A DNA stretch of 64,000 nt from Hyphomonadaceae bacterium (GTDB lineage Bacteria > Pseudomonadota > Alphaproteobacteria > Caulobacterales > Aquidulcibacteraceae), in assembly GCA_009773395.1 (NCBI GenBank), contig WRPI01000002.1, positions 296,413-360,412 on the forward strand, read 5' to 3'. Shown piece by piece: positions 27,350 through 37,021 of this stretch. The position numbers and the translations under genes are program-made. The notes below the pieces were generated by a model. The model worked only from the letters and a program-made list of their open reading frames with translations. It was not told where the DNA came from and did no database searches. The number at the start of each line of letters is the position of its first letter. Position 1 is the first letter of the stretch.

Positions 27350-27754
27350 ATGTACGGAAAAAACAACATGGCGATTGGCCTTTGGTTCCTTGCAGGGTTT
27401 ATGGTCTATGGATTTGTGCTAATTTATTTGCGTGATTTTGCACCTGATAAGGCAGCTTGGATTGCCGATTACGCGGTAGGTAAACACTTTGAATCACGCC
27501 TTGCCCATGTCCACGGAAACCTTTTTGCGCTTATTAATTTGATTGTTGGATATATCCTATTGCGCATTCCAATTGCCGAAAATGCTGCCAAAGGCGTGTC
27601 GCTCATGGCCTTGGTTGGAATGGCGATGCCAGTTGGGATTTTGTCCGAAGTATTGTTTGGCTTGCCGCCGCTCTTGGTAATTATGGGCGGAATTTCCATG
27701 GTTGTGTCAATGATTTGGCTCGGATTTGCGATTTGGAAACTTAAAACAGTTTAG
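27350..27754 (+). CDS. Small four-helix membrane protein, unknown
   Basis: 134 residues with about four transmembrane helices. GGAG lies eight bases before the ATG at 27350. A loop FESRLAHVHGNLFALINLIVGYIL contains conserved-looking His and Asn residues at the start of helix 2. It is divergent from the DUF2202 gene across 167 bp without visible features. I do not recognise the family. Confidence 0.65.
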   Translation: MYGKNNMAIGLWFLAGFMVYGFVLIYLRDFAPDKAAWIADYAVGKHFESRLAHVHGNLFALINLIVGYILLRIPIAENAAKGVSLMALVGMAMPVGILSEVLFGLPPLLVIMGGISMVVSMIWLGFAIWKLKTV

Positions 27755-27808
27755 GTCACGAGTCCGGTTTTCGGATTGACATTCGCTTAAATTGTGAAAC
27801 TGTAGGGA

Positions 27809-28429
27809 ATGGAAAATCCCAACAAATATTCGGTCCGCAAAGCCCAAATTGCAGACACTGAAATAATTTCACATACTCTAAATGACGCCTTCAGCGATGA
27901 TCCTGTGTTTAATTGGTTCATGCGAGATGATGCAAAACGCTCGCATCACCAATCGAGGTTTTTCCAGAAGCTCATTCAATTATTGGGTTTTGAGGAAGGC
28001 GAAATATCAATCATCGAAGAAGGCAAGGGCGTTGCGTTTTGGATTCCATTTCCTGGGGAAATGACGCCGCCGCTTGCCAAAGAAATCGTCGCTTTGCCCT
28101 ATCTTATTGGGGCCACTGGTTTTGCTCGTTTCCACCGATTGGTAAAATTGCGCAGTGAAATGGAAAAATATAAGGAAAAATCACCCCACGCCTATTTGTG
28201 GTTTTTGGGGGTTCGCAGCGATTGCCAAGGCAAGGGCATGGGCGGCAATTTGCTTGATGTTTGCCTCAAAACCATTGATGAAAAAGGCATTGTCGCCGCA
28301 TTGGAAACCGCCACTCCGCGCAATTTGCCACTATATCAATCACGCGGGTTCGAAATTATCCATGAATATCGCCCAGCAAAATCGGCACCTTCTATTTGGA
28401 CTATGAGGCGCAAACCAAAACAAAATTAA
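27809..28429 (+). CDS. GNAT-family N-acetyltransferase
   Basis: 206 residues. The acetyl-CoA pyrophosphate loop is [18 protein letters not shown] at about 138-155 (Q/RxxGxG/A pattern). The N-terminal [20 protein letters not shown] and the C-terminal [12 protein letters not shown] complete the GNAT fold. This arrangement is common in the yeast Mpr1/MarR-neighbour type acetyltransferases of unknown substrate. The 3' end overlaps the convergent trmFO by four bases. Confidence 0.85.
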   Translation: MENPNKYSVRKAQIADTEIISHTLNDAFSDDPVFNWFMRDDAKRSHHQSRFFQKLIQLLGFEEGEISIIEEGKGVAFWIPFPGEMTPPLAKEIVALPYLIGATGFARFHRLVKLRSEMEKYKEKSPHAYLWFLGVRSDCQGKGMGGNLLDVCLKTIDEKGIVAALETATPRNLPLYQSRGFEIIHEYRPAKSAPSIWTMRRKPKQN

Positions 28430-29817
28430 TCCAAAGTAATTTCTTCCAACCATGCCCGCAAATCCAATTTCGCGCGATTTGTAACTTCAAGTTTTTTAGC
28501 TTTATCACGCAGTTTGCCTTTGACTTTTTTTAATTCGACAATGGTCTCGGGTGCAAGTTCGGGGAATAGGCCGAAATTGACATTCATCGGTTGAAATGTC
28601 CCTTTTTGCCCCGCAACATGCCCCATTGTTACGTGGTGCAAGATTGCGCCCAAAGCCGTAGTTTCGGGTGGCAATTTAATCGCGCGCCCCGCCATTTCCA
28701 TCGCCGCAAAACGCCCCGCCAAAAGCCCAATTGCCGCGCTTTCAACATAACCTTCGCAGCCCGTAATTTGACCGGCAAAACGGATGTTGGGCTGGGGTTT
28801 GTAGCGCAAACTACTGTCCAAGATCTTTGGCGAATTCAAAAATGTGTTGCGGTGTATGCCGCCAAGCCGCGCGAATTGCGCACCTGCAAGCCCCGGAATC
28901 ATACGAAAAATCTCGGTCTGCGCACCATGTTTCAATTTGGTTTGGAAGCCCACCATATTGAATAGGGTTCCCAATTTATTGTCCTGCCGCAATTGCACCA
29001 CGGCATAGGGGCGGCTGCCAGTTTTGGGATTGGTCAGGCCAACTGGCTTTAAGGGGCCAAAGCGCAAAGTATCGCGCCCGCGCTCCACCATTATTTCGAT
29101 TGGCAAGCAGCCTTCAAAATATGGCGTGCCTTCCCATTGTTTAATATCGGCCTTTTCGCCCGCCAATACCGCATCAATAAAAGCGTAATATTCGTCTTTT
29201 TCCATTGGTAGATTGATATAATCCGCGCCATCACCCTCGGGGCCCACTTTATCATACCGGCTTTGAAACCATGCAATATCAAAATCAATGCTATCTCTAT
29301 GAATTATCGGGGCGATTGCATCAAAAAAGCTAAGACTTTCTTCGCCGCTACTTGCCAAAATTGATTGGCTCAATGAGGCCGATGTTAAAGGCCCCGTGGC
29401 AATTATTGCGGGTCTGTCCCCCAAAACATCAATATTATCAATTGCTTCACGGACAATTCTAATGTTGGTGTGAGCTTCGATTTTTTGGGTTACTGCCGCC
29501 GCAAAGCCATCTCTATCCACTGCCAAAGCCGAACCTGCTGGCACTTTATTGTCGTCGGCGCACGCCATAATAAGCGAGTTCATTTGCCGCATTTCATGGT
29601 GAATAAGGCCAACCGCATTATGTTCATCATCATCGGAGCGAAAGGAATTGGAACAAACCATTTCGGCAAAATTGGCGCTGTGATGGGCATCAGTCATCTG
29701 CACAGGCCGCATTTCGTAAAGCGCAACTCGCACGCCCATTTGCGCGATTTGCCACGCCGCTTCGGAGCCAGCCAAGCCGCCGCCAACCACGATTATTTCA
29801 TTTGAGTTATTATCCAT
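28426..29817 (-). CDS. trmFO: tRNA m5U54 methyltransferase, folate/FAD-dependent
   Basis: Methylates U54 of the T-loop using methylenetetrahydrofolate and FADH2. The FAD dinucleotide-binding motif [14 protein letters not shown] is at the N-terminus. Further family blocks are [13 protein letters not shown] (with the conserved catalytic-region Cys), [23 protein letters not shown] and [13 protein letters not shown]. The length of 463 is typical. It starts with ATG at 29817, 80 bp from the divergent membrane paralogue cluster. Confidence 0.95.
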   Translation of the reverse strand: MDNNSNEIIVVGGGLAGSEAAWQIAQMGVRVALYEMRPVQMTDAHHSANFAEMVCSNSFRSDDDEHNAVGLIHHEMRQMNSLIMACADDNKVPAGSALAVDRDGFAAAVTQKIEAHTNIRIVREAIDNIDVLGDRPAIIATGPLTSASLSQSILASSGEESLSFFDAIAPIIHRDSIDFDIAWFQSRYDKVGPEGDGADYINLPMEKDEYYAFIDAVLAGEKADIKQWEGTPYFEGCLPIEIMVERGRDTLRFGPLKPVGLTNPKTGSRPYAVVQLRQDNKLGTLFNMVGFQTKLKHGAQTEIFRMIPGLAGAQFARLGGIHRNTFLNSPKILDSSLRYKPQPNIRFAGQITGCEGYVESAAIGLLAGRFAAMEMAGRAIKLPPETTALGAILHHVTMGHVAGQKGTFQPMNVNFGLFPELAPETIVELKKVKGKLRDKAKKLEVTNRAKLDLRAWLEEITLD

Positions 29818-29897
29818 AAATCTGATTTACTGCCTTGCACATGTTAGGTCGAGGTCGTTATACTGCGTTTGACAAACAAATATTTTGTGGGGATTTT

Positions 29898-30788
29898 ATG
29901 CAAGCTAAATTTTCGCCGTCTGATGCAGCAATATCTATATTTGGTTTTATTAAAGCCAACCCGCAATTTACATACCGTTATATTGCGATTTCGGCGGTTG
30001 TTGGTTTGTTAAATTCATTTGCGCTCGCTGCCGCTGGTTTATTTGCCTTTTTGGAACGCTTTACAGAAATATCAAAAGGCAGCAGCCCGCCAAGTTCAAG
30101 CGAAATGATGGCCGCAGTAAATATGATAAAACTCCCGCATTTGGCAATTTTCGCGATTATTTCAACTTTCGTTACCATTTTGGTTCTTGGTATGGCGCTT
30201 CGCAAAACTGTATTGAACAAGGAAATTGGTTTTTATGGATTAAGTTGGGGAAATGATGAAAACCAACTGGGAATTGCGATGCTACAATTGGCTGGCATTT
30301 GGTTCGCTGCTTATGTTTTGGTGTTCATATTTGGCTCTTTGGTGGCGATGGTATCGCCATTTTTGGCAGTATTGTTCTTCGTAGCTTTTGTCCTGTTTAT
30401 GGTCTTTTTATTGGGACGCTGCGGAATGTTTGGCGTTTATACTATCGTCAACCAAAAAGCATCACTAGCCCAAACAGCAAGAGAAACCAAAGAGCAATTT
30501 TGGTCATTTGTCGGCGCGTATTTTTTGGCTTGGGTGATTTGTTTTATCGTGGTCTTGGTTATGCAGGCTTTAACGGGGTTGGCATTGAGGCCATTGATGG
30601 GCGACGTCGGTGCAAGCGGTTACCCTACCGATTTCAAAGGGACGTTCAGCATTGGTGCAATTTTATATTTTGCACTTAATGGAGCGTTCGCTGGAGTTTT
30701 TCAATTGGCTCTTGTTTGCGTCGGTGCTTTTGCATATCACAAAATGAATGAAGCATTGCCAGCTACCATTAATCCCGCAACCAATTAG
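29898..30788 (+). CDS. Membrane protein, paralogue 1 of 3 in tandem
   Basis: 296 residues from the ATG at 29898, with GGGG eight bases upstream; an earlier frame start at 29835 lacks a ribosome site. About six transmembrane helices. It shares a fixed plan with the next two genes. This is an N-terminal FSPSDAAISIFGFIKANPQF, then RKTVLNKEIGFYGLSWGNDEN after helix 2, a LGRCGMFGVYTIVNQKASL loop, and TKEQFWSFVGAYFLAW before helix 5. The family is not recognised. Nine bases separate it from paralogue 2. Confidence 0.78.
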   Translation: MQAKFSPSDAAISIFGFIKANPQFTYRYIAISAVVGLLNSFALAAAGLFAFLERFTEISKGSSPPSSSEMMAAVNMIKLPHLAIFAIISTFVTILVLGMALRKTVLNKEIGFYGLSWGNDENQLGIAMLQLAGIWFAAYVLVFIFGSLVAMVSPFLAVLFFVAFVLFMVFLLGRCGMFGVYTIVNQKASLAQTARETKEQFWSFVGAYFLAWVICFIVVLVMQALTGLALRPLMGDVGASGYPTDFKGTFSIGAILYFALNGAFAGVFQLALVCVGAFAYHKMNEALPATINPATN

Positions 30789-30797
30789 GAGGCCTAA

Positions 30798-31724
30798 ATG
30801 GCAGGCGAATTCAAACCAACCGAGGCCGCAACATCAGTTTTCACTTTCATCAAAGCCTATCCCGCATTTGTGGCGCGCTTTGTCTTATTTTCAATAGCAG
30901 CGACTTTGCCTTGGATTATTTATTTCGTTTTTGTGTCGGGCAAAATTATTGAACATGTCGGTTTGGATGGAAGAAATTGGGAAGATATTGAGGCTTTCAG
31001 GGCGATGCTTAGCCAAATAAACGCATTGCCCTTATTGATAGCGACAGCGATTTTTTGGTTTGCACTAAGCATCGCAACCCAAGCGATGGCAATTCGCAAA
31101 ACTGTTTTGAACCAAGAAACTGGCATTTTAGGGCTTGCTTGGGGCGGATTTGAAACAAGATTGTCAATTATTTGCATCATCTTTTCATTTGCACCTTTGC
31201 TTATATTTTGGCCATTGTTTAAGACTTTTGCAATCATGGCTGATGGCACAGCAAGGATCGAAGCGCTGGTCGCTCCATTGGTACTTTTTTGCATTGCATT
31301 TCTGTTTTTCATTCCATTTTTCATTTATGCGATCGGGCGTTGGGGGCTTTACGGAATTTGTGCGCTGCAAGAAAACAACTTCGGAATAAAGGCCGCAGGC
31401 AAGGTTTCCAAAGGGCGATTTTGGGTATTATTTGGTGCGTTTGCGCTAACCTATCTTATTTGGATGGTGATTTCTGGTATTTTCCAGAACCTTGGACGCG
31501 TATTGCTGGGTTTACATGATGTGGTAATAACTGATCCCACCGAATTTGCCGAATTTATGGCATTGTTTACGCCCGAATTAATAAGTAAATTCAGCGTCTA
31601 TATGCTTGTATTGATGATAATTGGGGCACTAATGCATCTGGCATATATTTGCACTGGTGCATTTGCATATTTGAAAATTAAACAAGCGGAGGCTGCAAAT
31701 CACGCTTTGGAGGAAACCAAATGA
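30798..31724 (+). CDS. Membrane protein, paralogue 2 of 3 in tandem
   Basis: 308 residues, about six transmembrane helices, with AGGAGG a few bases before the ATG. It shares the plan of its neighbours: FKPTEAATSVFTFIKAYPAF, RKTVLNQETGILGLAWGGFE, IGRWGLYGICALQENNFG and KGRFWVLFGAFALTYL. Sequence identity to paralogue 1 looks moderate, which suggests an old duplication. It overlaps paralogue 3 by four bases (ATGA), so the two are translationally coupled. Confidence 0.78.
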   Translation: MAGEFKPTEAATSVFTFIKAYPAFVARFVLFSIAATLPWIIYFVFVSGKIIEHVGLDGRNWEDIEAFRAMLSQINALPLLIATAIFWFALSIATQAMAIRKTVLNQETGILGLAWGGFETRLSIICIIFSFAPLLIFWPLFKTFAIMADGTARIEALVAPLVLFCIAFLFFIPFFIYAIGRWGLYGICALQENNFGIKAAGKVSKGRFWVLFGAFALTYLIWMVISGIFQNLGRVLLGLHDVVITDPTEFAEFMALFTPELISKFSVYMLVLMIIGALMHLAYICTGAFAYLKIKQAEAANHALEETK

Positions 31725-32665
31725 ACAAATTTTCTGCGACCAAAGCGGCGTTCTCAATATTTGATTTTATGAAATTCAATCGGAACTTCGTATTAAAATA
31801 TATTGCGTTTTATTTCTTGTTTATCGTGGCCTATTTGACGGCAATGTGGGCAATTGGCTATTTTGATCTTTTCAAAATAATGATGGAATCAGCGGCTTCG
31901 GGCAATCCAGAAGCTATGGACATAGCCGCTCTAAATCAATGGAGTGGCAGTATTGTCCCAAAAATGGGCCTAGTAATGATTTTGAGTGCGGGCGCTTGGG
32001 TCATGTATATTAGTGCAGTTTTGCGCAAAATGCTTCGAAATGAGGAAATTGGTTTTCACGGCCTTTCATGGGGCAAGGATGAAAATCGCATGGCACTTGC
32101 GTTTTTGGTTTATTTTGGCCTTTATATTGGCTTTTATCTAATGCTGGTCGTTGGCATGCTTATCGGGGGTGGCATTGCTTGGGGGCTTGGGCAAATTTCA
32201 CCAATTTTGTCAGGGATAATTAGTGTGTTGATTGGCATAGGTTTTTTTTGCGCGCTATTAGCATTTATAATTCGTTTAAGCCAATTCGGGGTTTTGACCA
32301 TTGCAAACCGCAAAATGGGCACGATTGATTCATTCAAAGAAACTCGCGGTAATTTTTGGTCTTTTTTTGGGGCGCATTTCATATTGTCATTCATAGTAAT
32401 GCTTGTGATGTTTGTGTTATTTGCGGTTGGGGTGATGATTTATGGTAATAATCTTGGAACGCCTGGTGCGGAGAATAGTGAAACATTAACCGCGATAATG
32501 CCACAGTTTTTTGCTCTGGGCTTGATATACAGCCTTTTTGCCGGATTTGTAATGCAGGCGCAAATTTGCATTGGCGCATATGCCTATAAAGTGATGCATG
32601 AAGGCGAAGAATTACCAATCGAACCCGAAGCCACGCCGCACATTTGGCCAACTTTGGGGGAATGA
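31721..32665 (+). CDS. Membrane protein, paralogue 3 of 3 in tandem
   Basis: 314 residues, about six transmembrane helices, with GGAGG nine bases before the ATG. The shared signatures are FSATKAAFSIFDFMKFNRNF, RKMLRNEEIGFHGLSWGKDE, IRLSQFGVLTIANRKMG and TRGNFWSFFGAHFILSF. It carries an acidic, Pro-containing C-terminal tail (EGEELPIEPEATP) not seen in the other two. All three genes are the only members of their transcript. A heteromeric membrane complex is a reasonable inference, but transport or signalling motifs are not visible. Confidence 0.78.
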   Translation: MNKFSATKAAFSIFDFMKFNRNFVLKYIAFYFLFIVAYLTAMWAIGYFDLFKIMMESAASGNPEAMDIAALNQWSGSIVPKMGLVMILSAGAWVMYISAVLRKMLRNEEIGFHGLSWGKDENRMALAFLVYFGLYIGFYLMLVVGMLIGGGIAWGLGQISPILSGIISVLIGIGFFCALLAFIIRLSQFGVLTIANRKMGTIDSFKETRGNFWSFFGAHFILSFIVMLVMFVLFAVGVMIYGNNLGTPGAENSETLTAIMPQFFALGLIYSLFAGFVMQAQICIGAYAYKVMHEGEELPIEPEATPHIWPTLGE

Positions 32666-32734
32666 GGAAGACTATCATTTCAGCATCGCCTCATCCTTTT
32701 GCAAAAAAACCTCTGAGACAGCTATAAAATCAAC

Positions 32735-32805
32735 TGTCATCCCGGGGATCTCAGGGAAATAAATACGAGATCCCCGACAAAATCTGCGATTTTTCGGGGA
32801 TGACA
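32735..32805. repeat. Palindromic intergenic repeat (TGTCATCCC type)
   Basis: A 71-bp element bounded by TGTCATCCC and GGGATGACA. It has an inner pair GGGGATCTC/GAGATCCCC around 32744-32776 and a second CCCCGA/TCGGGG pairing to the right. It lies in the 285-bp gap between the third membrane paralogue and the DUF2585 gene. Similar GTCATCCCGG...GGGATCTC repeats are familiar from many alphaproteobacterial genomes. The rest of the gap shows nothing else. Confidence 0.75.
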
Positions 32806-32950
32806 ATGAGCTTTGTTGCGTTCGCGAAAGCGCTTTCCACGAAATTGCAATACCTCCCAAAAATCGTGGCATTATGCCGCGAAAATTCTTATTGGCTTTG
32901 CATCGGTAAAGGCATAGACTATTAGGTCGCCATGAGGCGTGGGAGGCGAT

Positions 32951-33628
32951 ATGTTAAATCAAAGCCACTACCCAGAATATTTAGTGAAAAATTGGGAGCC
33001 ATTGTTTCCAAAGCAGGGCGGTCATCATTCGCGCTTTGCCATCAAAAGAAATATGGACACCCACAAAGACTGGCTAATTGCAATTGGTGGCATTGCGCTG
33101 GTTTTGGTGGTGCAAATGCTCACCATGGCTGCGATGGGGCGGCATGCAATTTGCCAATGTGGTTATTTGAAGTTGTGGCACGGCGTGTTGCGAAGTGTCG
33201 ATACTTCGCAGCATTTGTTTGATTGGTATAGCTTCACCCATGTGTTGCACGGCTTTATTTTCTACTTCATTTTGAGAGTGGTTTTTCCAAAGCTATCGCT
33301 GGCTTATTCGCTTTTGGCGGCATTCGCGCTCGAAGGTCTGTGGGAAGTGCTTGAAAATTCGCAATATGCAATTGAATATTATAGATCTGGGGCGGTAGTA
33401 ACTGACAAATTCGGCGACACAATGGTGAATTCATTTACCGACACTATCGTGATTTTTGTCGGATTTTACATGGCGTATAAATTACCAGTTTGGACTTCAA
33501 TTGCTTTCGTCATATTTATTGAAATTATGCTCGCAGCATTTGCGCAAGGCAATTTGACGATATTATTCCTGCGAATGATGAGTGAGCTTTTTGCGCTTTT
33601 GGGCTTTGGCACGAGTAATTACCGGTAA
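32951..33628 (+). CDS. UPF0314/DUF2585 membrane protein
   Basis: 225 residues with about five transmembrane helices. Family features are GRHAICQCGYLKLWHGV, then SQHLFDWYSFTHVLHGF, LEGLWEVLENSQYAIEYY and DTMVNSFTDTI. These conserved polar residues lie at membrane edges and suggest a ligand or metal site, but the family has no established function. It is common in Alphaproteobacteria. The ATG at 32951 has GGAGG five bases upstream, which is better than the GTG at 32939. Confidence 0.85.
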   Translation: MLNQSHYPEYLVKNWEPLFPKQGGHHSRFAIKRNMDTHKDWLIAIGGIALVLVVQMLTMAAMGRHAICQCGYLKLWHGVLRSVDTSQHLFDWYSFTHVLHGFIFYFILRVVFPKLSLAYSLLAAFALEGLWEVLENSQYAIEYYRSGAVVTDKFGDTMVNSFTDTIVIFVGFYMAYKLPVWTSIAFVIFIEIMLAAFAQGNLTILFLRMMSELFALLGFGTSNYR

Positions 33629-33632
33629 GCCT

Positions 33633-34424
33633 TTAAACCTCAAAATCCGCACTTACCGGCACATGATCGCTGGCTTTCACTGCTTCGCGCTCATCACGCC
33701 AAATTTTTATTGCGCGCACTTTATCGGCGGCTTGGGGTGACAAAAGCAAAGTATCAATATGAATGCCATTATTGCGCGGCCAAGCGCCGCCTTGATAGTC
33801 CCAAAATGTGTATTGATGGCCGCGTGCATCCAAAGCCATAAATGCGTCAGTCAGGCCGAGATTTAATAATTCATGCCATTTTTGCCGCGATTTGGGGTGA
33901 AAAAGCGCGTCATTTTCCCAAGCTTTAGGGTCAAAGCAATCTTCGGCGCGCGGGATAATGTTCCAATCACCACAAATCACCATTGGCTCCTCAAATTTCA
34001 AAAGATTCGTAACATGGTTTCGCAATCGATCCATCCACGCCAATTTATAGTCAAATTTTGGCGTATCAATCGGGTTGCCATTGGGGCAATAAACACAAAT
34101 CACTCGCATCGCAGTGCCATTGGGCAGGCTGATGATGCTTTCAAGATAACGCGATTGTTCGTCGCTCTCCTCATCACCAAAGGGCAGGGCGCGGCGCTCT
34201 TCTTCAATTGGGAATTTTGATAGTATCGCAACGCCATTATAGGATTTTTGACCATGTATAAGGCAATTATAGCCGAGCGCTTCAATTTCTTCAGAAGGGA
34301 ATTTATGGGCTTCGCATTTAAGCTCTTGCAAACAAACCACATCGGGCCGCGCGCGGCTTAGCCAATCTAAAACATTTGGCAATCGCGCATTGACCGAATT
34401 CACATTCCAGCAGGCAATTTTCAT
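33633..34424 (-). CDS. xthA: Exodeoxyribonuclease III
   Basis: An AP endonuclease and 3'-5' exonuclease for base-excision repair. Motifs run from the N-terminal MKIACWNVNSVNARL through CLQELKC, the VYCPNGNPIDTPKFDYKLAW block, the active-site GDWNIIPRAED and IDTLLLSP to the C-terminal KASDHVPVSADF. The ATG at 34424 begins exactly at the family N-terminus; the longer frame adds 29 foreign residues. It overlaps erpA by four bases (ATGA), so the two genes are coupled. Confidence 0.95.
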   Translation of the reverse strand: MKIACWNVNSVNARLPNVLDWLSRARPDVVCLQELKCEAHKFPSEEIEALGYNCLIHGQKSYNGVAILSKFPIEEERRALPFGDEESDEQSRYLESIISLPNGTAMRVICVYCPNGNPIDTPKFDYKLAWMDRLRNHVTNLLKFEEPMVICGDWNIIPRAEDCFDPKAWENDALFHPKSRQKWHELLNLGLTDAFMALDARGHQYTFWDYQGGAWPRNNGIHIDTLLLSPQAADKVRAIKIWRDEREAVKASDHVPVSADFEV

Positions 34425-34765
34425 ACTGAAAAACTCATGCCACAACCACACGATGATTTGGCATTGGGGTTTATTACCCGGAAAGTTGAACCGATTAAAT
34501 CGACTTTCCAATCCAATTTCGCATTTTCCAAAAATGGCAAAGACACCAAATCCACCGCCACTTTCGCGTCACCATTTTCGATTATTATATCATCTTCATT
34601 AGCATTTTGTGCAAAGCCAAATTCATACTCAAAACCCGAACAGCCACCACCATTAACCGCCAAACGGAAATATTTGCCATTTTCGCCGCTTAGTAACAGA
34701 TTTTCAATTTGGGCTTTTGCGGCCTCGGTAATCGAAAAATTATGGGTGGCATTTTGCTCGGTCAT
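34421..34765 (-). CDS. erpA: Iron-sulfur cluster insertion protein ErpA
   Basis: An A-type carrier delivering Fe-S clusters to apo-enzymes. At 114 residues it has the three conserved cysteines: Cys42 in GGGCSGFEY, and Cys106 and Cys108 in KSSCGCGMSF at the C-terminus. The length and N-terminal ITEAAKAQIENLL are typical. It is translationally coupled to xthA and divergent from dgt across 119 bp. Confidence 0.93.
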   Translation of the reverse strand: MTEQNATHNFSITEAAKAQIENLLLSGENGKYFRLAVNGGGCSGFEYEFGFAQNANEDDIIIENGDAKVAVDLVSLPFLENAKLDWKVDLIGSTFRVINPNAKSSCGCGMSFSV

Positions 34766-34884
34766 TTGCAGGTTTCTCGAAATTGTCGTTAATGATAGTC
34801 AGTATATGGGGATAAACATAAAATCTTAAAGAGTTTTGTGCAATTGAATAGTTGCTTTATTAGTTTCGAAAAGTGAATTAGCAA

Positions 34885-36072
34885 ATGGATAATGCGACAT
34901 CTTCCAATTTGGCCAAATATGCCTCACTGCCAAGCCAATCGCGCGGACGCCGTTATGCCGAGCCTGAAAGCCTTACCCGCACGCCATTTGAGCGTGATAG
35001 AGACCGAGTAATTCACTCAAGCTCTTTCAGGCGGCTAAAAGGCAAAACCCAAGTATTTGTTTCGCATGAAGGCGACCATTATCGCACCCGCTTGACCCAC
35101 TCGCTCGAGGTCGCACAAATTGCGCGCTCAGTCGCGCGGCGCTTGGGTTTGAATGAAGATTTATCCGAAGCCTGCGCATTGTCACACGACCTTGGCCACC
35201 CGCCTTTTGGCCATACTGGCGAAGACGTATTGCAAGAAAAAATGAAAGCCTATGGCGGGTTTGATCATAATGCCCAAACCATACGCGTAGTCACAAAAAT
35301 CGAACAAATTTACCCCAATTTTGACGGCATAAACCTTTCATGGGAAACTTTAGAAGGCACTGTCAAGCATAATGGCCCATTGATAAAGAACGCGCAAGAA
35401 TACAAAAACCTTGCCCCAGTGTGGCGCTCTATCAATGATGGTTTTGATTTAATGCTAACTTCATGGGCCTCAGTTGAAGCCCAAGTTGCGGCAGTTGCCG
35501 ATGATATTGCCTATAATAATCACGATCTTGACGATGGCCTTCATGCTGGCATTTTTACAATTGATGATGTTGCAAGTGAAGTCCCATGGGTTGGCGAAGT
35601 ATTTGAACAAGTCGCCAAAACCTATCCTAAAATTTCGGCAACTCGAATTCGCGGCGAAGCCATAAGGCGCTTAATCGGCGCTTGGGTCAATGATTTGGTC
35701 ACAACCAGCCAAGCCCGCCTCGCGCACCACAAACCCGAATGCGCCGATGATGTGCGCAATCTTGACGATGCAGTAGTGGCATTTTCGGATGATATGTTGG
35801 CAAAGGCCGGCACTTTGCGCAAATTTCTATACGCCAAAATGTATCGCCATTGGAAAGTAAACCGCGCCAGATCGCAAGCGCGGCGAATATTGGCCGAATT
35901 ATTTGATGTATTCACCAATGAACCTGATACACTGCCGCCATTATGGCAAAATGTAGATTTTACTGACACAGAACGCCTTCACCGCCACATTTGCGACTAT
36001 ATCGCGGGCATGACAGATGATTTTGCAATTGATGAACACCGTCGATTATTCAATCTTGACAGGTTCTTGTGA
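34885..36072 (+). CDS. dgt: dGTP triphosphohydrolase-like HD protein
   Basis: Hydrolyses dNTPs to deoxynucleoside and triphosphate, helping balance nucleotide pools. HD-domain ligands are in [18 protein letters not shown] and [17 protein letters not shown] (HD pair), with a later [16 protein letters not shown]. The upstream [15 protein letters not shown] segment is the family's nucleotide-binding stretch. 395 residues matches the shorter, type-2 alphaproteobacterial form. In many relatives argS follows directly; here the SPOR protein gene comes next. Confidence 0.92.
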   Translation: MDNATSSNLAKYASLPSQSRGRRYAEPESLTRTPFERDRDRVIHSSSFRRLKGKTQVFVSHEGDHYRTRLTHSLEVAQIARSVARRLGLNEDLSEACALSHDLGHPPFGHTGEDVLQEKMKAYGGFDHNAQTIRVVTKIEQIYPNFDGINLSWETLEGTVKHNGPLIKNAQEYKNLAPVWRSINDGFDLMLTSWASVEAQVAAVADDIAYNNHDLDDGLHAGIFTIDDVASEVPWVGEVFEQVAKTYPKISATRIRGEAIRRLIGAWVNDLVTTSQARLAHHKPECADDVRNLDDAVVAFSDDMLAKAGTLRKFLYAKMYRHWKVNRARSQARRILAELFDVFTNEPDTLPPLWQNVDFTDTERLHRHICDYIAGMTDDFAIDEHRRLFNLDRFL

Positions 36073-36181
36073 CAAATTGCTGGAAATTTAATGCAAATCG
36101 CATCAAAAACCTGCCTCAGATTCAGCGAATCATCGCTTAATTTGTTACAATTTTATGAAACCCATAGGTCGGAGCTTTAAT

Positions 36182-36994
36182 ATGTCACAAAATCACCGCG
36201 ATCCCTTTGATGATTATGAGGACGATGATGGTGCCGACTATCTGACTTTTGACGCCCGTGACGAAGAAGAGGGCGGAAGGCGTGGCCCAATTATCCTCGC
36301 AGCAATTGTATTATTGATGGCGGTTTTTGGCGCTATTTTGTGGGTATATTTTGTTGGTGGTAAACAGGATGACGCTGCACCACCTGCAATTGAGGCCAGC
36401 TCCCAAGAATATAAAGAGGCGCAAGTGAATGAATTGCCGCCAGTCACCAACGAAGTTGGCAATAGTGTCTATGGCACGTCAACTGGCGCTGAACCAGCTC
36501 CGCTTGAAGTTGAAGCAATTGGCGCAACCGAAGCCCCAATCGTGGCCGCCAGCGCCGTTGCGCCGCCAGCCCCCGCCAAAGCTGCGCACACCAATACAGC
36601 GCCACCACGCCCAACCGCAACCGCCAGTGCGACACCAAAGCCTAAGCCAGCGGTAAAGGTTGCGGCAACTACACCAGCCGCTACGCCAGCACCAAAAGCT
36701 GCGCCAAAAGCGGCGGCGACCCCTGCCACGCCTAAAGCAAAAACTACCAGCAGCAGTGGCAATGGGTCATTTTCGGCGCAATTGGGTTCATTTCCAGACC
36801 GTGCTTCAGCGGATAGAGCCGCCGCCACTTATTCGAATTATACCCCAGCAACTATTGCGGTTGTGCCAGCTAATCTTGGTGCCAAGGGAACTTGGTATCG
36901 CGTGCGAGTAGTGGGTCTAAATTCTCGTGGCGACGCAGTGGATTTCTGCGCCACAGTTAAAGCTAGTGGTCAACAATGCATTCCTTCGAATTGA
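36182..36994 (+). CDS. SPOR-domain membrane protein
   Basis: 270 residues. An acidic cytoplasmic N-terminus (DDYEDDDGADY) is followed by one transmembrane helix (IILAAIVLLMAVFGAILW). A long Ala/Pro/Thr/Lys-rich periplasmic linker leads to a C-terminal SPOR domain (FSAQLGSFPDRASADRA to the end). SPOR domains bind denuded glycan strands at division septa, so a cell-division role is expected. The ATG at 36182 has GGAG eight bases upstream. The next gene, nagZ, acts on peptidoglycan fragments. Confidence 0.9.
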   Translation: MSQNHRDPFDDYEDDDGADYLTFDARDEEEGGRRGPIILAAIVLLMAVFGAILWVYFVGGKQDDAAPPAIEASSQEYKEAQVNELPPVTNEVGNSVYGTSTGAEPAPLEVEAIGATEAPIVAASAVAPPAPAKAAHTNTAPPRPTATASATPKPKPAVKVAATTPAATPAPKAAPKAAATPATPKAKTTSSSGNGSFSAQLGSFPDRASADRAAATYSNYTPATIAVVPANLGAKGTWYRVRVVGLNSRGDAVDFCATVKASGQQCIPSN

Positions 36995-37021
36995 TATGAA
37001 TTTTGCCAAAGGAGCAAGCGC

